Part shown: positions 24,880-33,685 of the stretch, piece after piece
Layout: every line of letters begins with the position of its first letter
Position numbering within the stretch: the first letter of the stretch is position 1
Assembly: GCF_000784355.1 (NCBI RefSeq)
Contig: NZ_KN360940.1
Span: 22,960 to 61,110, forward strand
Length of the DNA: 38,151 bases
DNA from: Methanolacinia paynteri
GTDB lineage: Archaea > Halobacteriota > Methanomicrobia > Methanomicrobiales > Methanomicrobiaceae
Direction of reading: 5' to 3'
The notes under the pieces: generated by a model
Told to the model about the DNA's origin: nothing
Seen by the model: only the letters and a program-made list of their open reading frames with translations
The model's database searches: none
Made by a program: the position numbers and the translations under genes

Positions 24880-27390
24880 TCAGTTGCTCACAACCTTGAA
24901 ATGCTCCCCGGGAACGGTTATTTCAAAACGTGCCCCGACACCTTCTTCTCCGGTCTCGCAGATGGAGATCCCCGTTATCGAAAGGATCTCCCTCGATAAG
25001 AAAAGTCCGAAACCGGTAGTTTTTCCAAACCCTTTTTCAAATATTCTTTCCTTATCTGAGTCCGGGATACCTGTCCCGTTGTCCTCCCACAATATCTTCA
25101 GCAGATCGCCGGATATTTCGCAGCCGACCCGGACTTCGGTTGCCTCGCCATGACGGATCGTGTTGTCCATCAGGTTTAAAAACACCTTCTCGAGCATAGG
25201 ATCCGCGTTCACCTCGATATTCCTGCAATCGTTATAAAGAACCACTTTCTCGTTTCCGGAATCGCTGATCAATTCCCGGATATCTATCCATACGGGTTTG
25301 TTGACTCCGAGGTTCTCGTATTCCCGTGTAAATTCTATATGACGCTGGATAGCCGAAGAGGCCTTTTTTATATAATTGAGGCAGTCCGCTCCCGGCTGAT
25401 CCAGGATGTGATCTTCTGCAATTTCAAGGAAACCCTTAATCACCATCAGCTGGTTCAGGATGTCGTGACGTGTGATATCGGAGAGAATATTGAGTTTCCT
25501 GTTCGCAAATCTCACTGCCTCTTCTGCAGTTTTTCTTTCTGTAATATCCTCAACAACTGCCAGGCAGAATGGCTTTCCTCCCATCAGGATATATCTCGAT
25601 GTGAAACTGCAGAGGTTTATCTCCCCGCTTTTTTTGCGGCAATTTATCTCGTAATTATCGATGCTGCCTTTTTCCCTCATCGCAGCAAGCAATAATTTAT
25701 ACTGATTGTTATCCTGGAAGATCCCAAGCTCCTCGGGTGTTTTTCCGATGGTCTCTTCCACGGAATAGCCGGTTTGGCTTACGAACTTTTCATTGACATC
25801 CGTAAATTTCTGGTCGGTCCCTGATATGAGAGTCAATACAAAGGGGCTGTTCATAAAAACAGTAGTGAACTTATTCTCCGATTCCTTCAGCTGCTCTTCA
25901 ATCTCCTTTTGTCCTGTAACGTCCCAGATGAAAACCAGCATGGCTTCTGAATCGTTAAAATGGATCTTCTTTCCTATGCACTCGATCCAGATCTCCCTTC
26001 CCGCTTTATTTATGATCTTATAGCCGACAGGGTACCGGTCTATGCCCTGTAAAACACAACCCAGATCCTTTTCAAGTCCGGCGCGGGATTCGGGTGCGAT
26101 ATAATCCATAATATTTGCTCTCCCCGCCAGGGATTTGGAATCTTTTACATCCAGAATCCGGCTGGTTTCCATATTGGCAAAGAGGATTTTGCCTGAGAAA
26201 TCCACTACCAGGATGCCGTCCAGGGAAAGATCGACAAGTGTTTTGAACTTCGTTTCGCTTTCGCGAAGCTCCTTTTCACTCTTTACCAGTTCGTCGTAAT
26301 TCTGCCTGAGCTCTTCTTCAGAAGCGGCAAGCTGTTCATAGGCAGCATTGAGTTCTTCGGTCTTTTGGAGAAGTTCCTTCTTAGTCCTTTCATACTCGGC
26401 AATGGACCTGGCCTGCCGGAGATTATGATAGGTGGATTTTGAAAGCTGATTCGCCATCGCGAACAATGCCTTTGAGACGTTCTCAAATCTCTCCGTCGAC
26501 ATTGATGGTACTTCATAATATGCATCGAGGAAGACATTTTCGTCAGCACCGATCTTCCGGGCATATTCGAGCATCTTCTCTTCGGTCTGGGCTTCGTTTC
26601 GGACCTGGCCGGCGAGCCAGTTTGCAATGTGCCTGCCATTGACGATAATACTCGCACCGGCATCCCAGAGGCCGCCGCTTAAGCACTTCTGCACCGTCGG
26701 ACCGTCAGGATTAGGTTTCCCGATGGTCGCATTGGAGATAAAACAATTTTTGCAGCCGTACTCGCTTTTCCTGATAACATCCCTGCACAGCCGGGTGAAA
26801 TTGCTGGGTTTAGTGATGGGTGTTCCGTCGGGACGGGTAATTATCGATGCGACGCCGGCACCTGTTGAGAAATCGTCCTGGATCCGCTGGATTTCATCGA
26901 TATCGAACAGATCCTCGAACTCTATGTTGCCTTCCGCCGGCGGCTGAGTCAGCATTATCACGCGTTTTTCAAGTGCCTCCTCCGCTCTTTTGCTTTTTAC
27001 TGCGCTTTTTATCTTATGCGCCAGTTCGGCATACTGTGATTTGGGATCTCCGCCTTTCTGGAGATAAAAGTCCGCGCCCTCGTTTAACGCCTCTATTACA
27101 ACCTCTTCCCTGCTTTTTCCAGTAAAAATAATAAAAGGAATTCTGTTGCCGGCACTCCGGAGAGATTTCAGCAGTCCGATACCGTCCATGCCGGACATCT
27201 GGTAATCGGAGACTACTGCATCAAAGGGTTTTTCCGACAAAAGCTTAAGGGCATCTTTCGCATTTCCTGCTGTTGTTACTGAAAAACCGCCTGTTTTCTC
27301 AAGGAATAATTTGCTCATATTAAGAAGAACCGGCTCGTCATCGACATAAAGAAGTGATATGCCGGAATCCTCCTGCTCCCCGTATGACAT
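24880..27390 (-). CDS. Cytoplasmic hybrid sensor kinase: REC-PocR-PAS-PAS-histidine kinase
   Basis: From the ATG at 27390 it has 836 residues. Residues 12-125 are a response-regulator receiver with the acidic pair Asp17/18, phospho-acceptor Asp62 (VVSDYQMSGMDG), Thr90 and Lys112. Residues about 155-320 are a PocR sensory domain with its Cys-rich pattern (YGCKNCFIS and QKCLSGGLWDAG). A coiled coil, two PAS domains, a phospho-acceptor region (SDITRHDILNQLMVIKGF) and a GHKL ATPase (NLMDNTIRHGE, WEDNGTGI, TTGFGLFLSREI) follow. There are no membrane segments. PocR relatives sense small hydrocarbon derivatives such as propanediol; the ligand here is unknown. The frame extends to a TTG at 27480, but the receiver begins right after the ATG, so I prefer that. 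Confidence 0.9.
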   Translation of the reverse strand: MSYGEQEDSGISLLYVDDEPVLLNMSKLFLEKTGGFSVTTAGNAKDALKLLSEKPFDAVVSDYQMSGMDGIGLLKSLRSAGNRIPFIIFTGKSREEVVIEALNEGADFYLQKGGDPKSQYAELAHKIKSAVKSKRAEEALEKRVIMLTQPPAEGNIEFEDLFDIDEIQRIQDDFSTGAGVASIITRPDGTPITKPSNFTRLCRDVIRKSEYGCKNCFISNATIGKPNPDGPTVQKCLSGGLWDAGASIIVNGRHIANWLAGQVRNEAQTEEKMLEYARKIGADENVFLDAYYEVPSMSTERFENVSKALFAMANQLSKSTYHNLRQARSIAEYERTKKELLQKTEELNAAYEQLAASEEELRQNYDELVKSEKELRESETKFKTLVDLSLDGILVVDFSGKILFANMETSRILDVKDSKSLAGRANIMDYIAPESRAGLEKDLGCVLQGIDRYPVGYKIINKAGREIWIECIGKKIHFNDSEAMLVFIWDVTGQKEIEEQLKESENKFTTVFMNSPFVLTLISGTDQKFTDVNEKFVSQTGYSVEETIGKTPEELGIFQDNNQYKLLLAAMREKGSIDNYEINCRKKSGEINLCSFTSRYILMGGKPFCLAVVEDITERKTAEEAVRFANRKLNILSDITRHDILNQLMVIKGFLEIAEDHILDQPGADCLNYIKKASSAIQRHIEFTREYENLGVNKPVWIDIRELISDSGNEKVVLYNDCRNIEVNADPMLEKVFLNLMDNTIRHGEATEVRVGCEISGDLLKILWEDNGTGIPDSDKERIFEKGFGKTTGFGLFLSREILSITGISICETGEEGVGARFEITVPGEHFKVVSN

Positions 27391-27668
27391 AATTATCGTT
27401 CCATCATTCTTAGACAGTAAATGATAATACTCCAGATCATGATAAACTTTAAGGAATTGATGTGGCAATTTTTCGAGCAAAATGCCAGTTTATTTCAATA
27501 TTTGTACAAATTTTGAATAATATTTATTTTTATAATATGAAAAATTGTGTTTTTTCACTGTTTCATAACTATTAATTCTTTATTGCTCCACGCCCGGGGA
27601 TGTCGTTACAATATTGGCCCACGGATACGAAGATAAAAAAAATATACGGATAATTTTTCTTCATCATT

Positions 27669-28868
27669 TCAATCAGCCTGCGCTTCGATCTTTTCCGGGT
27701 TGTATTTGACCAGTACGAACATTATGGCGGCGAAAAATACTATGACAGGAAATGTAGCGAGCGCCGTCGTCAGGCCGAAATGGTCGGCGATAATTCCGGA
27801 GACCGAAACCCCGATCCCGCCTGCTCCCATGGCGATTCCCATGAACATACCTGATATGAGGCCGATTTGGGTGGGAACCAGCTCATGAGCCATCGATATC
27901 GTCACTGCAAAGGAGGACCAGAGGAGGAATCCGAACAGTATAATGAAAAGGATCAGCAGGGCGCCGTGGGTGACGAGGATTGCGGCAAAAACAGGAACGG
28001 CCGCGAATGTTGTTGCAACGACCACAGGTTTTCTTCCGAACCTATCGGAGAGCGAACCGCCGAGAAGCTGCCCCACAACTCCTGCCAAAAGCATAACACT
28101 GACTAAAAATGTCGCATCTATGAGCGAGTAGCCCTCCAGGACGAGGAATGTCGGTATGAAAGTCATGGCCCCAAAGGTGGCCCATGCACGGAGTGTTGCA
28201 CCGGAGAAGAGGAATATAACGGGCTTCCAGTTCTCCCGGCCGGATGCGGAAGTCACTACGGTCTTCTTGTGAGTCTCGGGAATCGGCCTGAACATGAGAA
28301 CCAGTGCACCGGCGATCGCCGGGATCACGAGCCACGTTATCGATGATATGCCGCCGTACGACAGGGCGAGACCGCCGACTATAGGACCGAGTGCCTGGCC
28401 GAGATTCCCTCCTACGGTAAAAAAAGATGTGAGACGCCCGCGGGTCCCCGGAGTTGCAAGGGCATCCACCTTGCAGAGTGCACCGGGATGAAATGTCGCA
28501 TGCCCCATCGCCGATATGGCAACGCACCCGAGCATTACATAATAGTGGTTGGAGACAAGACCGAGTAATGCGATACCGCAGCCGGATAACAGCAGCGAAA
28601 TGATGATGCTGATCCTGAGACCCTTCCTGTCGGCGAGGCTTCCGAAGACGGGCTGGAGTACGGATGAAAGCAGGCTGTGCATCGTCGGGAGGAGTGCGGC
28701 CTGGAAATAACTGTAGCCGAGAGTCGTGATCAGTACCGGCTGCAGTGCCATAAGGACAGGGAAATAGATGTCGTTGACCATGTGCGCAAATCCGAGCTGA
28801 ATAATCTCCCTGAAATTTCCAGGGAGGCTTAACAGGCCGGGCTTTGCATTCGCATCTTCCGCACTCAT
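27669..28868 (-). CDS. MFS transporter, fosmidomycin-resistance-like
   Basis: A 399-residue, 12-segment major facilitator. The MFS loop motif GSLADRKGLRISI is present, with a relative, GSLSDRFGRKPVV, in the second half. The beginning (GFAHMVNDIYFPVLMALQPV) matches the fosmidomycin-resistance (Fsr) subgroup of drug exporters. It probably exports a toxic small molecule. Its ATG overlaps the stop of the MarR gene by four bases (28865-28868), so the two are an operon, with the regulator first. Confidence 0.9.
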   Translation of the reverse strand: MSAEDANAKPGLLSLPGNFREIIQLGFAHMVNDIYFPVLMALQPVLITTLGYSYFQAALLPTMHSLLSSVLQPVFGSLADRKGLRISIIISLLLSGCGIALLGLVSNHYYVMLGCVAISAMGHATFHPGALCKVDALATPGTRGRLTSFFTVGGNLGQALGPIVGGLALSYGGISSITWLVIPAIAGALVLMFRPIPETHKKTVVTSASGRENWKPVIFLFSGATLRAWATFGAMTFIPTFLVLEGYSLIDATFLVSVMLLAGVVGQLLGGSLSDRFGRKPVVVATTFAAVPVFAAILVTHGALLILFIILFGFLLWSSFAVTISMAHELVPTQIGLISGMFMGIAMGAGGIGVSVSGIIADHFGLTTALATFPVIVFFAAIMFVLVKYNPEKIEAQAD

Positions 28869-29380
28869 TCAGATCGCTCCGTTCCGCTGACTTTTTTATT
28901 CGCAGAGAGATCACGGATTTGCTGATCGTAGACCGATTCCATTGCAGAAAAAACCCTGGAAATTACTTCCAGTTCCTCTTTTTTCAGGGTTCCGACACCG
29001 GCAGCGATTCTCTTGTAAACATCCGCATGGGTCTTCTCGTGGCACCTGAATGCAGTCCGTCCTTTTTCTGTAAGCTCGAGAGAGACTTCTTTATCATTTC
29101 TAAGTCCCCGGACTTTTTTCACGAGACCGCGGCGGGCCAGTTTCGCCACCATCTGCGATGCGGCGGAAGGAGTTATTCCGAGAATTTCGGCAATAATCCT
29201 GTTGTTGTTCTCTTTCGTACTTCCGATGGCCTGGATAGCATGGATCTCCGATAATTTCAGCGGGTCGTCGATCCCGAAATCACGGGGAAGATTCTCCATA
29301 ATATTCATCTTATTCCGTATTCTCATCCATACCCCGTATAGTTCGGCGAAGTCGGATGGTCGCGATTCTGCAACAGTCAT
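28865..29380 (-). CDS. MarR-family transcriptional regulator
   Basis: A 171-residue protein with a MarR winged helix: helix-turn-helix around NRIIAEILGITPSAASQMVA and wing near VRGLRNDKEVSLELTEKGR. MarR proteins are usually repressors released by the compounds their neighbours export. It precedes and overlaps the MFS exporter gene, so self- and pump control is likely. A palindrome just upstream of its start (29391-29403) is a good operator candidate. Confidence 0.92.
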   Translation of the reverse strand: MTVAESRPSDFAELYGVWMRIRNKMNIMENLPRDFGIDDPLKLSEIHAIQAIGSTKENNNRIIAEILGITPSAASQMVAKLARRGLVKKVRGLRNDKEVSLELTEKGRTAFRCHEKTHADVYKRIAAGVGTLKKEELEVISRVFSAMESVYDQQIRDLSANKKVSGTERSE

Positions 29381-29382
29381 TG

Positions 29383-29414
29383 TTTAGTTACTTAATGATT
29401 AAGCTACTTAATAA
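29383..29414. promoter_or_regulatory. Likely MarR operator
   Basis: CTTAAT-G-ATTAAG (29391-29403) is a perfect 6-bp inverted repeat. It is set within two near-direct repeats, TAGTTACTTAAT and AGCTACTTAATA, immediately upstream of the MarR start codon. The size and position fit binding of a MarR dimer that would block the promoter. Confidence 0.6.
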
Positions 29415-29490
29415 TATTCCCGATCGTGACCGGGAGAATATTTACTGGGAGTTATTTTCAGCCCGATAAATTGCTATCGCGCCGAAATTT

Positions 29491-29820
29491 GTGTAAAACC
29501 CCCATGACAGGCAATTCCATCACGCAAAACCGATGAAAATCTACAAAGTTTATTTGGACTAAAACAAGGGATCTAAAAGGTCTCAATCCGGATTTCCAAA
29601 CGAAACTAAATTAAACAGCCTGGGGACCCTTGCCGGTCCCCTGGGCGTGCCATAAGGAGAATATCTTCAGGCAAGGCCCCTGGGTAGGGACCGTCCGGCG
29701 GCCCGTCCGCCGGTGCCGGGGTTGCCGGAGAAAGACATGAGACAGCAAAGTGCCAAAAAGTTTATTGGAATTTGGGTAGGGATCTAAAGGATCCGGACCT
29801 TGATTTTTATAGCAAAAATG
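29491..29820 (+). repeat. Compound repeat around three-hairpin element (family R2), copy B
   Basis: This is the largest gene-free stretch here (29381-29922). Two direct repeats (29541-29600 and 29753-29810, sharing AAAGTTTATTGG-like and AGGGATCTAAAGG) flank the hairpin module. Its P1 is GGGGACC-CTTGCC-GGTCCCC with further pairs outside (29616-29649). Its P2 is GGCCCC/GGGACC (29675-29692, one mismatch). Its P3 is CCGGCGG-CCCGT-CCGCCGG (29695-29713), and the tail is TGCCGGGGTTGCC. The whole arrangement recurs at 33679-34069. Confidence 0.85.
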
Positions 29821-29922
29821 TGAATTAGGTCCGGAGATCGTTATATGACGATCTCTCGATCTTCCGGCGGATCGTTGGGATAATCTAATTTACCAGGTTC
29901 ATTGATCCTTCACTGCAGCCGT

Positions 29923-30279
29923 CTACTCCTCGCATTTGAACTCGATCTCGTCGTACATGTGCTCGTAGCCCCAGTGACACAGCTGGTCAAGGATCGGTAT
30001 CAGCGAGAGTCCTTTTTCGGTCAGCGAGTACTCGACCTTCGGCGGGACCACGGGGTACACCTTCCGTGTAATCAGGCCGTCGTCTTCGAGTTCGCGAAGT
30101 TCTTTGGTGAGCATTCTCTGGGTGATCTTCGGCTGGATGCCCCTGAGGATCTGGCTGAAACGCAGCGTCCCGTCTTTCAACTCATAAAGGATCAGGGGTT
30201 TCCATTTGCCCCCGATTACGGCTATGGCGGCATCGAATCCCCAGGCATATTTGTATTGTTTTTCAGATGGCTCTTCCAT
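29923..30279 (-). CDS. HxlR-family transcriptional regulator 1
   Basis: A 118-residue winged-helix regulator (DAAIAVIGGKWKPLILYELK, QPKITQRMLTKELRELEDDG, YPVVPPKVEYSLTEKG). HxlR proteins often respond to electrophiles or aldehydes through cysteines; here Cys101 and Cys116 lie in the C-terminal helix region, near where YodB has reactive cysteines (an inference by position). The ATG at 30279 is chosen because GGAT precedes it at a suitable distance and the paralogue at 35515 aligns from the same point; an upstream ATG at 30312 would add 11 residues including two Cys. It is divergent from the acetyltransferase gene, with repeat R3 in the shared spacer. It is very similar to the protein at 35515-35874. 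Confidence 0.9.
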   Translation of the reverse strand: MEEPSEKQYKYAWGFDAAIAVIGGKWKPLILYELKDGTLRFSQILRGIQPKITQRMLTKELRELEDDGLITRKVYPVVPPKVEYSLTEKGLSLIPILDQLCHWGYEHMYDEIEFKCEE

Positions 30280-30309
30280 TGGTATACATCCTGTACGTAT
30301 GTAACATTT

Positions 30310-30377
30310 CACATGAAAATCACGTTGTGATTTACATGAAACAGTCCATGAAACCTTTGTTTCATAAACGTTTTAGT
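30310..30377 (-). repeat. Repeat R3 copy 2, at the HxlR1 / acetyltransferase divergent promoter
   Basis: Read on the minus strand: ATGAAAC-AAAG-GTTTCAT, then GACTGTTTCATGTAAATCAC, AACGTGATTTTCATG. Both palindromes are intact. The last ATG of the element lies 32 bases before the HxlR1 start codon, matching the distance in copy 5 upstream of the aldo/keto reductase gene at 37920. Confidence 0.85.
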
Positions 30378-30461
30378 AAATACCAACTATATAAGACATA
30401 CATCGCAAACATATAACCGGATAACCGGCGGATACAGCTTATAACCGGAAAGAGCGATGAA

Positions 30462-31079
30462 ATGAAAGATCATACGAAAAAGAAGGACCAAAACGATCTC
30501 TCCTTAAAACAGAAAAAAGACATCTTCGAACGCGACCGGTCAGGAGAACTGGTCCGGACGGACGACCCGGAATTCCCTAAAATGAGCGATGCGATTCGCC
30601 GTGCCAGAAAGATCACGGCCCGCATGAATACTTCATATCATGATGACGATGAAGCCAGGGAGTTATTCAGCGAGCTGGTCGGTTACGAGGTCGATCCCTC
30701 CTCACGTGTGACCCCGCCGTTTTACACCGATTTCGGCCAAAATATTAAAATCGGGAAGAATGTCTTCATAAATCACGCCTGCACATTTATGGACCGGGGA
30801 GGTATTACAATTGAGGACGATGTCAAGATCGGTCCCTGTGTCAATCTTCTCACGACCAACCATCCACTGGACCCGTCCGAAAGAAAGGCAACGATCTCCA
30901 ATCCAATATGGATTAAAAATAATGTTTGGATCGGTGCAGGAGCGACGATCCTGCCGGGTATAACAATCGGAGAGAACTCGGTCGTCGGAGCGTCAGCGGT
31001 TGTCACCCGTGATGTACCGCCTGATACGATCGTCGCAGGAGTGCCTGCAAAAATTATAAAATCACTCGGTGATCTTTAA
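30462..31079 (+). CDS. Maltose/galactoside O-acetyltransferase-like hexapeptide enzyme
   Basis: A 205-residue member of the left-handed beta-helix acetyltransferases. An N-terminal Mac helix region (DAIRRARKITARMNTSYHDD) precedes hexapeptide turns (IKIGKNVFINHACTFMDRGG, IWIKNNVWIGAGATILPGIT, VVGASAVVTRDVP). The catalytic His is in LTTNHPLDP. It transfers acetyl from acetyl-CoA to a sugar or similar hydroxyl compound in the cytoplasm; the true acceptor is unknown. The N-terminus carries a Lys-rich extension (about 15 residues) of uncertain reality. It is divergent from HxlR1. Confidence 0.9.
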   Translation: MKDHTKKKDQNDLSLKQKKDIFERDRSGELVRTDDPEFPKMSDAIRRARKITARMNTSYHDDDEARELFSELVGYEVDPSSRVTPPFYTDFGQNIKIGKNVFINHACTFMDRGGITIEDDVKIGPCVNLLTTNHPLDPSERKATISNPIWIKNNVWIGAGATILPGITIGENSVVGASAVVTRDVPPDTIVAGVPAKIIKSLGDL

Positions 31080-31250
31080 TTCAATCTAGTTCATTTTAAT
31101 CCGGTACAATATTGCCTGCCCGCAGCAGATCATACCGATCTTTCGTTTGGGCAGGGAGAACTATTTTCGCCAACTCATTTTTCTGGCAGGAAAGACGCAA
31201 AAAGCCTCTATACACCATTTAGTATGCGGAGTGTTAGTATGTATCATATC

Positions 31251-31280
31251 TGTTTGTATCCGTTAATTATAGTATACCAC
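31251..31280 (+). promoter_or_regulatory. Promoter/operator candidate of the alcohol dehydrogenase gene
   Basis: TGTTTGTAT and TATACCAC are separated by 13 bases, with a TATA-like TTATAGTATA between them. The same pair precedes the flavodoxin gene (37229-37260), and TGTTTGTAT also occurs upstream of HxlR2 (35906-35914). This suggests shared control. Confidence 0.45.
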
Positions 31281-31381
31281 ATAATCAGTAACCATGGGTT
31301 TTGAAAGAAGCTACCCATAACCCAGAAAGAGATCGCTTCCACCCATATCTTTATGATAGAAAAGAGCAAGGAGGATTTTAC

Positions 31382-32551
31382 ATGAGCTTCATGATGTATA
31401 TTCCAACAAGGATTCTGTTCGGGGCAGGCCAGCTGAACAACCTGCACGAACAGAAACTTCCCGGCAAAAAAGCCATGATAGTCATAACAAGCGGAACCTC
31501 GGCAAAAGAATACGGGTACCTTGCAAGAACAAAAGATCAGCTGAAACAGGCCGGTGTGGAGAGTGTCGTATTCGACAAAGTCCAGCCCAACCCGCTGAGA
31601 TCGACGGTCATGGCAGGTGCAGCCTTTGCAAAAGAGCATGGCTGTGATTTCGTTGTGGCTCTTGGCGGCGGAAGCTGTATCGATGCGTCAAAGGCGATCG
31701 CCATCATGACCACCAACGACGGAGACTACTGGGACTATATCTTCGGCGGAACGGGAAAAGAGAAATTAATGACGAACAAGCCCCTGCCCGTCGTCGTTAT
31801 CTCAACCACGTCGGGTACTGGCTCCGAAACGGACCCCTGGGCTGTCGTAACACACGAAACCCGTCATGAAAAGATCGGTCTGGGCAATGACGACACGTTC
31901 CCCGTCCTCTCGATTGTAGATCCCGAACTGACGAAGACAGTGCCGCCGGACTTAACCGCGTACCAGGGTTTCGATGCATTGTTCCACAGTGCCGAGGGCT
32001 ATGTATCCAAGGGAACCAATCTGATGAGCGATGTCTTCGCTATCAATGCGATTGAAAATGTCGGGCGAAATCTCGCAAAGGTTGTCAGGAACGGGGACGA
32101 CATCGACGCACGCGAAAAAGTCACCTTCGGAAACATCCTCTCGGGAATGCTCGAGACAATCGGTGCAGTCACAAGCCAGCACGCCCTCGAACATGCGATG
32201 TCCGCCTATCACCAGGAGCTCACCCACGGTGCAGGCCTGATAATGATCAGCAGGGCGTACTTCACGAAAGTTATCGAAAGACACGTGGCGGACGACAGGT
32301 TCATAGCTATGGCAAAGGCCATGGGAATGGAAGACGCCAAAGATCCGATGGACTTCATAACGATGCTTTCGAAACTCATGGAAGAGTGCGGAGTTTCGGA
32401 CCTGAAGATGTCGGACTACGGGATCAAACCCGAAGAATTCGAAACTCTCGCGAAGAACGCGAAGGAGACTATGGGAGGGCTCTTCCTCACCGACAGGAGC
32501 GAGATGAGCATCGAGGACTGTGTCGCAATCTATGCCGATTCCTACCGGTGA
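31382..32551 (+). CDS. Iron-containing (group III) alcohol dehydrogenase
   Basis: A 389-residue NAD(P)-dependent dehydrogenase. The Rossmann half has VVALGGGSCIDASKA and STTSGTGSET. The metal site is formed by Asp198, His202 (YQGFDALFH), His271 and His282 (HALEHAMSAYHQELTHG), so it is intact. Relatives such as YqhD reduce a range of aldehydes, which suits the redox neighbourhood. I use the ATG at 31382, which follows AAGGAGG at a proper distance; the frame is open further up without a ribosome site. The cyclophilin-like gene follows after 39 bases. Confidence 0.93.
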   Translation: MSFMMYIPTRILFGAGQLNNLHEQKLPGKKAMIVITSGTSAKEYGYLARTKDQLKQAGVESVVFDKVQPNPLRSTVMAGAAFAKEHGCDFVVALGGGSCIDASKAIAIMTTNDGDYWDYIFGGTGKEKLMTNKPLPVVVISTTSGTGSETDPWAVVTHETRHEKIGLGNDDTFPVLSIVDPELTKTVPPDLTAYQGFDALFHSAEGYVSKGTNLMSDVFAINAIENVGRNLAKVVRNGDDIDAREKVTFGNILSGMLETIGAVTSQHALEHAMSAYHQELTHGAGLIMISRAYFTKVIERHVADDRFIAMAKAMGMEDAKDPMDFITMLSKLMEECGVSDLKMSDYGIKPEEFETLAKNAKETMGGLFLTDRSEMSIEDCVAIYADSYR

Positions 32552-32590
32552 GAAAGGAGATAACGGCACGAAAAAGGGGATCGGAATTCG

Positions 32591-33145
32591 ATGAAGAAAA
32601 CGGTCGGCCCGACATTATTACTGGTGGCGGTACTTGCAGTGGCGATCTTTTCCCTGGTGTTTATGTCCTGGGATACTGATAGCAGTGGCCCGGAAGGGAC
32701 GCCGCAGGAAGAAAGCGATCAGCCCGGCATGCCCGGCGAAGGTTCAGGAACACCGGTTACGGGAGACAATACGATGAACAGCACACCAGATGCAAGGATA
32801 AAACTGTCATTCGACAACGATGAAGTAATCGTGAAGATGTACGACAATCCTACGAGCAGAGATTTCTTAACATTACTTCCCTTAACGCTGACCTTCGAAG
32901 ACTATTCGGGGACCGAAAAGATCAGCAGTCTGCCGAAAAGATTGTCGACTGAGGATGCACCCGCAGGAAGCGATCCTTCGGCAGGAGATTTTACCTACTA
33001 TTCTCCCTGGGGAAATCTTGCGATATTCTACAACGACTTCGGTTACTCGGGAGGACTTGTCATATTAGGCACGATCGAATCGGGAACTGAAAAGTTAGGA
33101 GAAATCGACGGGGATTTCACCGTTAGAATTGAGAGAATCGAATGA
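32591..33145 (+). CDS. Membrane-anchored cyclophilin-like fold protein
   Basis: A 184-residue protein. The N-terminal ~25 residues are a signal anchor (TLLLVAVLAVAIFSLVFM). An acidic, Gly/Pro/Ser-rich linker (GTPQEESDQPGMPGEGSGTP) leads to a ~115-residue cyclophilin-like domain (ARIKLSFDNDEVIVKMYDNP, FTYYSPWGNLAIFYNDFGYS, LVILGTIESG). Such domains are common next to flavodoxins and aldo/keto reductases in bacteria; the biochemical activity is unknown. It probably faces the outside of the cell. It is likely co-transcribed with the dehydrogenase upstream and the cupin downstream. Confidence 0.85.
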   Translation: MKKTVGPTLLLVAVLAVAIFSLVFMSWDTDSSGPEGTPQEESDQPGMPGEGSGTPVTGDNTMNSTPDARIKLSFDNDEVIVKMYDNPTSRDFLTLLPLTLTFEDYSGTEKISSLPKRLSTEDAPAGSDPSAGDFTYYSPWGNLAIFYNDFGYSGGLVILGTIESGTEKLGEIDGDFTVRIERIE

Positions 33146-33205
33146 ATCCGTGACACGGATTGAAAACAGAATGAAAATCAAGATGATCCAGATAAGGCGA
33201 TAAAT

Positions 33206-33622
33206 ATGAAAATTCCGGAAGAATTTGAGAAAAGAATAATCTTTCCTGTAGGAGAGAAGATCGAGAACGAGTATTTTTCGGGAACGGCATGGCTTTCCGT
33301 CCTCGTCCCCCCTGAAACCACATTCAACTGCCCGACTTTCAACGTAACATTCGAGCCGGGCGTAAGGAACAACTGGCACAGGCACCCGGGCGGCCAGATC
33401 CTGCTTGTCACGGGCGGAAAGGGCTATTTCCAGGAAAAAGGAAAGGAGGCACGGGTGTTAAAAGAAGGCGATGTGGTGAAGATCCCGCCGGATGTAAAAC
33501 ACTGGCACGGTGCGGCAAAGGACAGCTGGTTCTCCCATATCGCCATAAGCACGAATATGCAAAAAGGCGATGCCGAATGGATGGAACCTGTAACTGATGA
33601 GGAATATTCAAAATTACCATAA
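33206..33622 (+). CDS. Cupin-domain protein
   Basis: A 138-residue single-cupin protein. The first motif is PGVRNNWHRHPGGQILLVTG and the second IPPDVKHWHGAAKDSWFSHI. The His residues in WHRHPGG and HWHG are right for binding one metal ion. Relatives include hydroxynitrile-lyase-like and carboxymuconolactone-associated cupins. The reaction is not predictable. The ATG at 33206 is probable, 60 bases after the cyclophilin-like gene, consistent with an operon. Confidence 0.9.
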   Translation: MKIPEEFEKRIIFPVGEKIENEYFSGTAWLSVLVPPETTFNCPTFNVTFEPGVRNNWHRHPGGQILLVTGGKGYFQEKGKEARVLKEGDVVKIPPDVKHWHGAAKDSWFSHIAISTNMQKGDAEWMEPVTDEEYSKLP

Positions 33623-33644
33623 TTTCGTCCGTTGATGAGAAAAA

Positions 33645-33685
33645 AAGTTTATGAAACAAAGGTTTCATGGACTGTTTCATGTAAA
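33645..33685 (+). repeat. Repeat R3 copy 3 (first palindrome only)
   Basis: The run AGTTTATGAAACAAAGG, TTTCATGGACTGTTTCATG, TAAAACCCCC keeps the first palindrome and the GTTTCATG direct repeat. It then passes into the same sequence that starts compound repeat copy B (TGTAAAACCCCCATGA) instead of the second palindrome. Confidence 0.8.

Noticed and set aside
28042-28914. 290-codon frame overlapping the MFS and MarR genes
   Set aside because: Same strand but another frame of two well-supported overlapping genes; its Arg/His/Cys-rich composition is unlike any real protein here.
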